64,000 bases of DNA, taken from positions 83,182 to 147,181 of the forward strand of contig NZ_JASAOF010000015.1 in NCBI RefSeq assembly GCF_029952525.1. Direction: 5' to 3'. A model generated the notes under the pieces. It was given only the letters and a program-made list of their open reading frames with translations. It was not told where the DNA came from and did not search any database. Of this stretch, positions 1 to 7,533 are shown piece by piece (positions within the stretch are counted from its first letter, which is position 1; every line of letters begins with the position of its first letter). This DNA comes from Saccharopolyspora ipomoeae (GTDB lineage Bacteria; Actinomycetota; Actinomycetes; Mycobacteriales; Pseudonocardiaceae). The position numbers were made by a program, and so were the translations under genes.

Positions 1-904
1 CGCTCAGCACGCGTTCGCGCTGGTCCTGCGCGCGCTGGTCTCCCCCGGTGAGCGCGTCCTCGTCGAGCACCCGACCTACCCGAACGCGATCGAGGCGCTG
101 CGCGGGCTCGGGGCCGCACCGGTGGCCGTGCCGATGACCGGCGACGGCTGGGACCTGGAGCTGCTCGCCGCGACCCTGCGCCAGACCTCGCCGCGGCTGG
201 CCTACCTGATCCCCGACTTCCACAACCCGACCGGCGTGCGGCTGGACGCCGGAGGCCGCGAGCGGCTGGCGCGGGCGCTCGCCCGGACCTGCACCAACGC
301 GGTGATCGACGAGACGCTGCTGGACATCGATCTCACCGGGCGGCAGGCGCCGCCACCGATGGCGAGCTTCACCGACCGGGTCATCACCATCGGTTCGGCG
401 GGCAAGTCGTTCTGGGGAGGATTGCGGCTCGGCTGGGTGCGGGCCGGGGAGGAGTTCGTCCAGCGGCTGGTGCTCGGTCGTGCCGCGACCGACCTGGGCA
501 CCCCGGTGCTGGAGCAGCTGGTGCTCGCCGAGCTCCTCGACGACGCCGAACCCGTGCTCGCCCGGCGGCGGGCCGAAGCCCAGGAGCGGCTGGACGTGCT
601 GGTCGCGGCGTTGCGGGAGTACCTGCCGGAGTGGCGGTACCGAATTCCCGACGGCGGTCTGTCGCTGTGGTGCGACGTCGGCGAACCCATCGCCAGCAGG
701 CTGGCCGTGGCAGCCGAGGCTCACTCGGTGAGACTCGCTCCGGGGGCGCGGTTCTCGGTGAACGGATCGCTGGAGCGCTGGATCCGGGTTCCCTACACGC
801 TGCCCGGCGAGCGGCTGGTCGAGGCGATCCAGCGGCTCGCGGCGGCAGCGGGTTCGGTGCGGCCGGGGCCGGCACCGAACCCGCTCACCGTTCCCATCGC
901 CTGA
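1..904 (+). CDS. MocR-type PLP-dependent transcriptional regulator, 3' part
   Basis: The gene runs in from the left edge: frame 2 is open from base 2 and ends at TGA 902-904, about 300 residues. It is the aminotransferase-fold (fold type I PLP) domain. The PLP lysine lies in the motif SAGKSFWGGLRLGW, and the DETLLDIDL stretch just before it carries the usual aspartate. The WGGLR signature after the lysine is typical of actinobacterial MocR (GntR-HTH plus aminotransferase) regulators of the YczR/PdxR type, rather than of a free aminotransferase. The expected N-terminal winged-helix domain would lie outside the window, so the MocR assignment is an inference from this C-terminal signature. It converges with the minus-strand gene ending at 1293, and two hairpins lie between them. 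Confidence 0.75.
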   Translation, partial: AQHAFALVLRALVSPGERVLVEHPTYPNAIEALRGLGAAPVAVPMTGDGWDLELLAATLRQTSPRLAYLIPDFHNPTGVRLDAGGRERLARALARTCTNAVIDETLLDIDLTGRQAPPPMASFTDRVITIGSAGKSFWGGLRLGWVRAGEEFVQRLVLGRAATDLGTPVLEQLVLAELLDDAEPVLARRRAEAQERLDVLVAALREYLPEWRYRIPDGGLSLWCDVGEPIASRLAVAAEAHSVRLAPGARFSVNGSLERWIRVPYTLPGERLVEAIQRLAAAAGSVRPGPAPNPLTVPIA

Positions 905-1006
905 AGCTCACACCCCTCGTAGCGAGCTTCAGGACTGCGCCGGGTGGGAAACCGGGCGAAGTCCCGTGCGGATTTCGTGCGGATCCCACCGATGAGAAGT
1001 TGCCGG

Positions 1007-1045
1007 CCGCCCGTCGGCACGGCCCCTCGACGTGCCGACGGGCGG
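1007..1045. terminator. Hairpin, 15-bp stem, between convergent genes
   Basis: CCGCCCGTCGGCACG (1007-1021) pairs perfectly with CGTGCCGACGGGCGG (1031-1045) around a 9-nt loop. There is no U-tract. Its position between two convergent gene ends suggests a bidirectional terminator of the GC-stem type common in actinomycetes. Confidence 0.6.
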
Positions 1046-1063
1046 TTCGACCTGTGGGGCGCC

Positions 1064-1099
1064 GCCCCGGTGCCGCTGGGGCAATAGCGGCACCGGGGC
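1064..1099. terminator. Hairpin, 14-bp stem, between convergent genes
   Basis: GCCCCGGTGCCGCT (1064-1077) pairs perfectly with AGCGGCACCGGGGC (1086-1099) around an 8-nt loop. It follows the hairpin at 1007-1045 by 18 bp, so the two probably act as a double terminator for the flanking convergent genes. Confidence 0.6.
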
Positions 1100-1292
1100 C
1101 AGGGCCCAGTCCTGTTCTTCCAGCAGGTCAGAGACGCTTAATCAGCGATGTTCTTCAGCGACGCTGCCGGGCAGGCTGATGGCGCCCCGGTCCGATCCGG
1201 CCGGGCGCAGGCGTCCGGATCGGAGTCCATCGGGTGGTGTTGACACCAGAGTCACCGCAGATGCGGTTTCATGCAGGCCGGATCGGCCGCTG

Positions 1293-2282
1293 TTAGTCGG
1301 GCGACGCCGTGGTTTCGGCCGATCGTGTGTTGATGTCCGGGCCGATGTCGCGTTGCGCCACCAGTGCTGCGGCGGTGTCGGAAAGATCGGGTGATCCGGG
1401 CAGGATGGCGTGTGCGCTGCGCAGGCCACCGATGCAGCCGGTGTTCGCGGAGGTCAGCGAACTGGCAGGTGGTGAGCAGGGCGCGGGCGCCGCCGGGCTC
1501 GAATCGCTCTGCCGCTCCACGTCCGGCGCCGGGGCCTCGTCGGGCGCCCGGGGTTGCGCGTCGTCGCGGGCGGTGCTCGTGCCGGTCGCGGCCGCCGATT
1601 CGTGCGTGATCGGCTCGCTGACCAGCTCGGGAGTCGTCTCCTGCTGCTGGCCGTGGGCGGCCGCAGGCGTGGTGTGGCGCGCGTGGGAGACCTGGGCCGA
1701 CGAGCCCTGGCCCTTCTCGGACGCGGAGTCGGCGTTCGACGAGGAGTTCGTCTCGGCCTGCTCGGGGCGTTGGCCGTCGTCCTCGGAGTTGCCGACCGCG
1801 GGTTCGGCCGGGCTCGGGACGTCGGGCTTGCTCGGCTGGACCTTCTCGGGCTTGGCGGGTTCGGCCGTCTCGGGCTGGACCTTCTCCGGCTTCGCGGGTT
1901 CGACGCCGGACGTGTCCGGCTTCGACCCGGAGTCCTGCACGTCGGGCTTCGACGGCTTCTCGGAGCCCGAGCTGCTCGACCCCTTCGAATCCGATGCCGT
2001 CGAGTCAGAGCCCGAGCTGCTGGAGCCCTTCGAGTCGGACCCCTTCGCCGTGTCTGGCCCCTTCGCCGAGCCGGACCCCGTCGCCGAGTCGGATGAGGAG
2101 GCGGACTGCGTGGCGCTGGGCTTGTCGGCGTGCGCGTGTTCGGCGGCCGAGGCCGCGGTCGCACCACCGACGAGCACCCCGAGGCACACGCCGCTGAACA
2201 ACGAGATCCGCACCAGGAACGCGGCGGTCCGCGAACGGGGACCGCGCGCTGCGCAGATTCCCTTCACGGTGATCACCGCCAA
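1293..2282 (-). CDS. Secreted Ser/Pro/Lys-rich low-complexity protein
   Basis: A 329-residue hypothetical protein. The N-terminus looks like a Sec signal peptide: basic residues (SRTAAFLVR), a hydrophobic core (SLFSGVCLGVLVGGATA) and an Ala-x-Ala cleavage site near residue 46. The mature part is nearly all low-complexity and probably disordered: Ser/Asp/Gly-rich (repeats of the type KGSSSSGS), then Pro/Lys/Glu repeats containing PAKPEKVQP twice, then a Gln/Ser/Ala-rich stretch. Two cysteines near the C-terminus (PAPCSPP and NTGCIGG) could form a disulfide. No known domain is recognised. It is divergent from the subtilase at 2537. I prefer this strand because only it gives a coherent signal peptide; the opposite open frame has none. 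The first codon (2282) could instead be an in-frame start slightly downstream. Confidence 0.6.
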   Translation of the reverse strand: MAVITVKGICAARGPRSRTAAFLVRISLFSGVCLGVLVGGATAASAAEHAHADKPSATQSASSSDSATGSGSAKGPDTAKGSDSKGSSSSGSDSTASDSKGSSSSGSEKPSKPDVQDSGSKPDTSGVEPAKPEKVQPETAEPAKPEKVQPSKPDVPSPAEPAVGNSEDDGQRPEQAETNSSSNADSASEKGQGSSAQVSHARHTTPAAAHGQQQETTPELVSEPITHESAAATGTSTARDDAQPRAPDEAPAPDVERQSDSSPAAPAPCSPPASSLTSANTGCIGGLRSAHAILPGSPDLSDTAAALVAQRDIGPDINTRSAETTASPD

Positions 2283-2348
2283 TGTCCGTCAGGTTCGCGC
2301 GGTTCGAGCGCGGCGGGGCAACGGCTGCGCCGGGGTCGGCGCCTCCGG

Positions 2349-2377
2349 TTGACATTCAACCACTCCAGGGGGCGATT
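2349..2377 (+). promoter_or_regulatory. Possible promoter for the subtilase gene
   Basis: A perfect -35-like TTGACA (2349-2354) is followed after 17 bp by a poor -10 (GCGATT, 2372-2377). It lies in the divergent gap upstream of the subtilase start at 2528 or 2537. The weak -10 makes this tentative. Confidence 0.3.
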
Positions 2378-2536
2378 TCGGACCACCCGGAGCGACGATC
2401 ACGACAGTTGGGCCAGCATTCTCCATGCATTCGGGGGACTCCGGAAGGGGCCAAACGTTGTCGCGACGAAGTGGTCCGTTCCCCGAAAGGGTCTCGTCCG
2501 CTGTGGACTTCGCCCGAAACATGCAGAGTGTCCGCT

Positions 2537-3724
2537 GTGGATCACGATCACCAGCGCGGCGGCCTGGGGCTGGCCGAACTCCATCGCATCTGGACGTCCT
2601 ACGGGCACGAGATGGTGCTGCACGATGCGGGCGGCGACTCGGAATGCCTGGTCAGGCGGGGTGAACTGCTGGCTCCGGCGGAGTCGCTGGATCCCGTTCT
2701 GGACCGCTACCGGCGGTGGATCGACCGGGTGCACCACGACGAGGAGCTGCTGCTGGCCCGCATCCGGCTGCGCGATGCGGAACGCGATCACTGCGTGGAG
2801 CTCGCCCGCGACACCTCCGGTGTGTCGGTGAACAACGTGCACGTGGGCAGCCCGGTCATGTTCGGCACACCGGTGATGTTCGGGACCGGCGCCGAAGCGG
2901 AGTTCAGCCCGCCGGTTCCGGAACCGCCTGCGGCCCAATGGGAACCGCCCGTGGTCGTGGGAGTCCTGGACACCGGCTGCGATCCGCACCCCTGGTTCAC
3001 CGGCCGCCCGGGGTTCGTCGCGGCGCCGGAGGTGCTCGACGCGGACGACGACTCGGGGCAGGACCGGCAGGCGGGGCACGGCACCTTCGTCAGCGGTGTC
3101 GTGCTCCAGCACGCGCCCGGCGCGGTCATCCGGTCGCAGCGCGTGCTGTCCTCGCTGGGCTTCACCGACGACCTCACCGTCGCCACCGGGCTGCGCGCGC
3201 TGCGGCGTTCGGCGGAGCAGCGGGGCGTTCCGGTCGACGTGGTGGTGCTGACCTCCGGCTGCCACACCGCCGACGACGAGTGCCCGGAGATCCTGGCCGC
3301 CGAGCTGCGGGAGATGGCCCCGGCCGTCGTCGTGGCCGCCGCGGGCAACCACGGCCGGACCCGACCGTTCTGGCCCGCCGCGCTGCCCGACGTGGTGGGC
3401 GTGGCCGCGACCGGGCCCGACGGCCGGATCGCGGATTTCTCCAACAGCGGCGACTGGGTCGACGCGGCGGCTCCCGGCGTGGACGTGCGCAGCTGCTTCG
3501 TCCGGATGCGGGCCGGGGGTGGCCGCAGCTTCGGCTACGCGCGCTGGAGCGGGACGTCGTTCGCCGCGCCCCGCGTCGCCGCCGTGATCGCCACCGCGCT
3601 CCAGGCCGACCGCGATCCCGAGCGGGCTCGCGCGGCCGTCGCGCACATCTACCCGGCCGCGGTTTCCGAGACCGATGTGGCGCCCGAGACGGATGCGGTG
3701 CCCGAAACTGCTGCGGTGGAGTGA
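2537..3724 (+). CDS. Cytoplasmic subtilisin-like (S8) serine protease
   Basis: A 395-residue S8 family peptidase with a complete active site. Numbered from GTG 2537, Asp145 lies in VLDTGCD, His181 in GHGTFVSG, the oxyanion Asn271 in AAAGNHG and the nucleophile Ser341 in SGTSFAAP. The first ~135 residues are a charged, helical region with an odd NVHVGSPVMFGTPVMFGT segment and no recognised domain. There is no signal peptide and no classical inhibitory prodomain, so it probably acts inside the cell. An upstream extension to 2282 is open but would be translated from the divergent promoter gap, so I start at GTG 2537 (GTG 2528 is equally possible). It lies 121 bp upstream of the sigma factor and in the same direction, which suggests it belongs to the sigma/CHAT module. 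Its substrate is unknown. Confidence 0.8.
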   Translation: MDHDHQRGGLGLAELHRIWTSYGHEMVLHDAGGDSECLVRRGELLAPAESLDPVLDRYRRWIDRVHHDEELLLARIRLRDAERDHCVELARDTSGVSVNNVHVGSPVMFGTPVMFGTGAEAEFSPPVPEPPAAQWEPPVVVGVLDTGCDPHPWFTGRPGFVAAPEVLDADDDSGQDRQAGHGTFVSGVVLQHAPGAVIRSQRVLSSLGFTDDLTVATGLRALRRSAEQRGVPVDVVVLTSGCHTADDECPEILAAELREMAPAVVVAAAGNHGRTRPFWPAALPDVVGVAATGPDGRIADFSNSGDWVDAAAPGVDVRSCFVRMRAGGGRSFGYARWSGTSFAAPRVAAVIATALQADRDPERARAAVAHIYPAAVSETDVAPETDAVPETAAVE

Positions 3725-3845
3725 TTCCGGCGGGCAATTCTTGACTCGATCGTGGGGTATCCGGCTCGAACTGAATCTTTGAGGCCCCCTTCCTCCTCTT
3801 ACTCGGTGGGAAAGAAGACAACGCCGAGCTCCGGAGGTGCTGGTC

Positions 3846-4430
3846 GTGTACGAGGTCGGGGAAGCCGGTCCGGCTGCGGTGCTGCTGAGTCGGGCGGCGT
3901 CCGGGGACGAACAGGCGTGGCGGGAACTGGTGGACCTGTACACGCCGGTGATCTGGGGTGTTTCGCGCGCGTTCGCCGGCAACACCGCCGACGCCGAGGA
4001 CGTCTGCCAGGCCACCTGGCTGTCGCTGGCGGAGAACCTGGATCGGTTGCGGGAGCCGGAGAAGCTGCCGGGCTGGCTGGTGACCACCGCGAGGCGGGAG
4101 GCGATCCGGTTGCGCCGGGCCCGGTCGCGGGAGGCGCCGATCGGGCTGGACACCGATCACCTGGACGGTTCCGAGCGTTCCGAGCCCGCCGAGAACCTGG
4201 TGATGCGGATGGTCTCGGCCTCCCGCCTGGCGCAGGCGTTCGGTGGCCTGCCACAGCGGTGCCAGCAGCTGCTGCGCGTCCTGGCGGTCACGCCGGAGGC
4301 CAGCTACGCCCAGGTCAGCGAGGCCTTGGGGATCCCCAGAGGAACGATCGGTCCGAAGAAGAGCCGGTGCCTGGCCGAGCTGCGCAAGCGGCTGCTCGGC
4401 GCCGAACTGCCCGAGGAGGTGGCGGGATGA
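3846..4430 (+). CDS. ECF-like RNA polymerase sigma factor
   Basis: A 194-residue sigma-70 family protein with the two-domain ECF layout. Sigma region 2 covers roughly residues 10-90 (DEQAWRELVDLYTPVIWGV, then AEDVCQATWL and LPGWLVTTARREAIRLRR). Region 4 covers roughly 125-185 and ends in a helix-turn-helix (SYAQVSEALGIPRGTIGPKKSR). Region 3 is absent, as in ECF sigma factors. GTG 3846 is chosen because GGAGG (3833-3837) sits 8 bp upstream; GTG 3837 would overlap that site. Its stop overlaps the ATG of the next gene (ATGA), so the two are translationally coupled. That is the usual place for an anti-sigma factor, but the partner here has no membrane segment and no zinc motif. It probably directs transcription of this locus or of dedicated targets; no target promoter could be identified. 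Confidence 0.88.
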   Translation: MYEVGEAGPAAVLLSRAASGDEQAWRELVDLYTPVIWGVSRAFAGNTADAEDVCQATWLSLAENLDRLREPEKLPGWLVTTARREAIRLRRARSREAPIGLDTDHLDGSERSEPAENLVMRMVSASRLAQAFGGLPQRCQQLLRVLAVTPEASYAQVSEALGIPRGTIGPKKSRCLAELRKRLLGAELPEEVAG

Positions 4431-4900
4431 ACCAGCGGATTCCAGCGGAACTGCGCAAGCTGCGCGAGCTGTTCCAGACCGAGGACCCGGTCCCGGAACG
4501 GGTCCTGGCCGGTTCGTACGCGGCGGTCGCGATGCGCACGAGCGGTCGCGACCGGGGCGAGCTCAAGCTCGTCGGCGACTCGGCGGACGAGCGCGTCGGG
4601 GTGCGCACCGGAGGACCGCAGAACCGGGTGCTGACCTTCGCGATGCCCGGGCGCGTGCTGGAGATGGACCTGGTGCCCGCCGCGAGCGGGCTGGTCACGG
4701 TCTCCGGGCTGGTGCTCAACAAGGCCGGGCAGGCTTCGCCGACCGGCGAGGTCGTGCTGCGCCACCCCGCGGGTGAGCGCAGCGGCGAGCTGGACCGGCA
4801 CGGCGCGTTCCAGGTGACCGACGTGCCGCGCGGACCGCTGAGCGTGGTCTACCGGCCGGAGCGGGCCGAGCCCGCCTTCGCGGATTGGCTGGTCTGTTGA
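4427..4900 (+). CDS. Small protein coupled to sigma factor; possible sigma regulator
   Basis: A 157-residue soluble protein of unknown family. The N-terminal ~35 residues are helical (IPAELRKLRELF). The rest is predicted beta-rich, with a segment resembling a carboxypeptidase-regulatory/transthyretin-like beta-sandwich around residues 85-145 (LVTVSGLVLNKAG, GAFQVTDVPRGPLSVVY). It has no signal peptide, no membrane segment and no HxxxCxxC anti-sigma motif. The start overlaps the sigma factor stop (ATGA at 4427-4430), and the end overlaps the probable TTG start of the CHAT gene. By position it is the prime candidate for an anti-sigma factor or for a substrate of the CHAT protease. Both ideas are inference from gene order only. 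Confidence 0.75.
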   Translation: MNQRIPAELRKLRELFQTEDPVPERVLAGSYAAVAMRTSGRDRGELKLVGDSADERVGVRTGGPQNRVLTFAMPGRVLEMDLVPAASGLVTVSGLVLNKAGQASPTGEVVLRHPAGERSGELDRHGAFQVTDVPRGPLSVVYRPERAEPAFADWLVC

Positions 4901-7512
4901 GCGCCGCGGCGGCGGTGACACCGCCGGAGGCGATCGCGGACGCGCTGCGCTGGCGCGAGGAGGCGACGGCCGTGCCGAGGGACGCGCTGCGCGAGGCCGA
5001 GCGGCTGCTGGCGGGCGCGGCACCGGAGGGAGAGCTGCGGGTGCTCGCACGGCACATCGCGGCGCTGGCCTCGGTCGAGCTCGGCATGGTCGAGCAGGCG
5101 CGCGGGCACGTGCGGCTCGGGCTGTCCACCGCCCAGCGCGGGCGGTGGGCCAAGCGGTCCGCGCAGCTGCAGCTGACGCTGGCCTGGATCGAGCTGGAGC
5201 GCGGCGACACCGGGGCGAGCTGGGCGAACCTGGCCGCGGCCGAGCCGCACCTGCCCGCCGACGATCGGCCCCGGGCGACCTGCCTGCGGGGGCTGCTGCA
5301 CTGCCAGCGCGGTCATCACCGGGATGCGCGGCTGCGGCTGACCAGCGCGCTGGCCCACCTCGACGGGGACCGGCGCTGGCGGGCGAACGCGCTGCTCGGT
5401 CGTGGCCTGGCCAACCTCTACACCAACCGGTTGGAGGAGGCCGAGCAGGACCTGGCCGACGCCGAGCGGATCTTCGCCGCCGACGGCCGGGGCGCGCGGG
5501 CGGCGGGGTGTCGGCACAACCGGGGCTGCGTGGCGTTCCGGGCCGGGGACCTGCCCCGGGCGCTGCGGCTGTTCGAGGAGGCCGAGGCCGCCGGGCTCGA
5601 CGTCCGGGCCAACCCCGAAGCGCTGGTCGACCGGGGTGAGGCGCTGGCGGCGGCGGGGCTGACGCAGCAGGCCCGCGCGGTCATGGAGCAGGCGGCCCGG
5701 CGGCTGTCCGCCACCGGGAAGCAGGGCAGGCTCGCCGAGACCCGGCTGGCGCTGGCCGGGTGCGCGTTGCGCGACGGCGACCCGGCGGCCGCGGTCGAGG
5801 CCGCGAGCGCGGCGCGGCGGTTGTTCCGGACGCAGAAGCGGCCGGCCTGGGCGGCGCTGGCCGCGGCGATCGTGTGGCAGGCCAAGCTGCGGACCGGCCA
5901 GAGCACGCGCTGCGCCCTGTCGGCTGCGCGCCGCGCGGCCTCCGCCTGCGAGGAGTTCGGGTGGCGGGCCACAGCGGCGGAGCTGCGGCTGACCGCCGGG
6001 AAGACCGCGCAGCGCGCGGGACTGCACTCGGTGGCGCGCAAGCTGCTCCGCCGCTGCGCCCGGCTGCGCGAAAGCGACGCCGTGCCACCGCAGTTGCGGG
6101 CGATCGGGTGGTTGGCGGACGCGCTGCTGGCCGAGCAGGACGGCAACACCGCGCGGCTGCTCCGGTCCTGTCGCGCGGGCCTGCGCGCGGTCGACGGTCA
6201 GGCCGTGGACATGGCCGCCTTCGAGATGCGGGTGCACGCGCTGGGGCTCGCCGACGAGCTCGGCGAGGTCGCGGTGCGGGCCGCGCTGCGCGTCGGCGAC
6301 CCGCAGCTGGTGCTGCGCTGGACGGAGCGCTCCCGAGCCAGCGCGCTGCACCGGCGTTCGCTGCTCCCGCCGACGGATCCGGCGCTCAACGACGCCCTGG
6401 TGCGGCTGCGGGGCGCGGTGCTCGACGCGCAGCGGTCCGCCGACCCGCAGCGCGGCATGAGAACCGTCGCCGACATGGAAGAGCGGGTGCGCCGCCGGGC
6501 GATGCTCGTCCAGGGACGCACCGACCGGCTGCGGGCACCGGCCGAGGCCGACGAGATCAGCGCCGAGCTCGGGGAGGCCGTGCTGCTGAGCCTGTTCTCC
6601 GAGCGCGGCAACCTGTTCGCGGTGTCCATCGTGGACGGTGAGTTCGGGTTGCACGCGCTCGGTCCGGAATCGGCCGCCGAAGCGCAGGCGCTCCGGCTCC
6701 GGCACCTGCTCTCGCGCCAGGCGTGCGGGGTGGCGTCGCGCGCGGCGCCGATGTTCGAGCACGGGATCAGCGTGGCAGCGGCGGAACTCCAGTCGCAGCT
6801 GCTGTCCCCGGTGCTGGCCGAGCTGGAGCGGGGGCGCGGTCTGGTCGTGGTGCCGACCGGGCGGTTGCACCTGCTGCCGTGGTCGGTGCTGCCGGCGTGC
6901 GGCGGGAACGCGGTCACGGTGAGCCCGTCCATCCGCTGCTGGCTGGGTGGCGCGGCCCGGGCTCGCGCGGCCGATCCCGCCGGGGAGCGGGTGTGGGTCG
7001 CCGGGCCTGCGCTGGACCACGCCGAGCGCGAGGTCACGACCTTGCAGCGGCGAGGTGGTGGACGGCTGCTCGCCGGTGATCAGGCGCGGACCGACCAGGT
7101 CCTGTCCGCAGTGGACGGAGCGGCGGTGGCGCATCTGGCCGCGCACGGTCATTTTCGCGCTGACCAGCCGTTGCTGTCCTGCCTGGATCTGGTCGACGGG
7201 CCGCTCTACGCCCACGACCTCGACGGCCTGCACCGGAGCCCCACCACGGTCGTGCTCTCGGCCTGCGACGTCGGCAAGTCCGCGATCAGCAGGGGCGATC
7301 AGCTCAGCGGGCTGACCGCCACGCTGCTCGAACGCGGCACCGCCACGGTGATCGCGAGCGTCGTCCCGGTCCCGGACGAGCGCACCGTGGAAGTCATGCT
7401 GACCCTGCACGAGGCCCTCGACGCGGGTCTGCCACCAGCAGCAGCCCTCGCGAAAGCCCAAGCGCAGCACGGAGAAACGGGCTTCATCTGCATCGGCTAC
7501 GGAGGTGGTTGA
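4897..7512 (+). CDS. TPR-CHAT protease (caspase-like)
   Basis: An 871-residue protein. About residues 30-480 form an alpha-solenoid of TPR-like helical pairs (LAWIELERGDTGASWANLA, GLANLYTNRLEEAEQDLADA, GCVAFRAGDLPRALRLFEEA). The C-terminal ~330 residues form a CHAT domain, a caspase-fold cysteine protease of clan CD. The catalytic His is in LAAHGHF (residue 750) and the catalytic Cys in LSACDVGKS (residue 790), followed by the usual GDQLSGLTATLLERGTATVIAS helix-strand. Both dyad residues are present, so it should be active. No signal peptide or membrane segment is seen. TTG 4897 forms a TTGA overlap with the previous stop; TTG 4885 is an alternative that adds four residues. CHAT proteases paired with TPR sensors act as proteolytic switches, for example Csx29 in type III-E CRISPR. 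Here the probable substrates are its operon neighbours. Confidence 0.88.
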   Translation: MSAAAAVTPPEAIADALRWREEATAVPRDALREAERLLAGAAPEGELRVLARHIAALASVELGMVEQARGHVRLGLSTAQRGRWAKRSAQLQLTLAWIELERGDTGASWANLAAAEPHLPADDRPRATCLRGLLHCQRGHHRDARLRLTSALAHLDGDRRWRANALLGRGLANLYTNRLEEAEQDLADAERIFAADGRGARAAGCRHNRGCVAFRAGDLPRALRLFEEAEAAGLDVRANPEALVDRGEALAAAGLTQQARAVMEQAARRLSATGKQGRLAETRLALAGCALRDGDPAAAVEAASAARRLFRTQKRPAWAALAAAIVWQAKLRTGQSTRCALSAARRAASACEEFGWRATAAELRLTAGKTAQRAGLHSVARKLLRRCARLRESDAVPPQLRAIGWLADALLAEQDGNTARLLRSCRAGLRAVDGQAVDMAAFEMRVHALGLADELGEVAVRAALRVGDPQLVLRWTERSRASALHRRSLLPPTDPALNDALVRLRGAVLDAQRSADPQRGMRTVADMEERVRRRAMLVQGRTDRLRAPAEADEISAELGEAVLLSLFSERGNLFAVSIVDGEFGLHALGPESAAEAQALRLRHLLSRQACGVASRAAPMFEHGISVAAAELQSQLLSPVLAELERGRGLVVVPTGRLHLLPWSVLPACGGNAVTVSPSIRCWLGGAARARAADPAGERVWVAGPALDHAEREVTTLQRRGGGRLLAGDQARTDQVLSAVDGAAVAHLAAHGHFRADQPLLSCLDLVDGPLYAHDLDGLHRSPTTVVLSACDVGKSAISRGDQLSGLTATLLERGTATVIASVVPVPDERTVEVMLTLHEALDAGLPPAAALAKAQAQHGETGFICIGYGGG

Positions 7513-7533
7513 GACCCGTCGCCGCAGAACCCC

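Larger units (their letters stand above)
905..1292. other. Intergenic region with convergent hairpins
   Basis: This 388-bp gap lies between two convergent gene ends. It holds two strong perfect hairpins (1007-1045 and 1064-1099) and a weaker inverted repeat (CCGATCCGG near 1193 with CCGGATCGG near 1214). I see no credible gene in it: the frames that are open here run straight through from coding shadows. Confidence 0.6.

Noticed and set aside
1309..2352. A 347-residue plus-strand open frame opposite the secreted low-complexity protein
   Set aside because: It is a mirror of the repeats on the other strand and has no signal peptide or domain; only the minus-strand reading gives a coherent N-terminus.
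2282..2536. N-terminal extension of the subtilase to 2282
   Set aside because: The extra 85 residues look like translated promoter region and overlap the divergent gene's start; GTG 2537 or 2528 is simpler.
4885..4896. TTG 4885 as the CHAT start
   Set aside because: Possible, but TTG 4897 forms a direct stop-start overlap with the previous gene; the two differ by only four residues.
4849..7470. An 873-residue minus-strand open frame opposite the CHAT gene
   Set aside because: A GC-rich antisense shadow (Arg/Gln/Pro/Gly-rich) with no domain; the plus strand carries the TPR and CHAT motifs.
2537..7512. A true type III-E CRISPR locus at the CHAT module
   Set aside because: No Cas7-11 effector, Csx30/Csx31 homologue or repeat array is seen; only the sigma/TPR-CHAT logic is similar.
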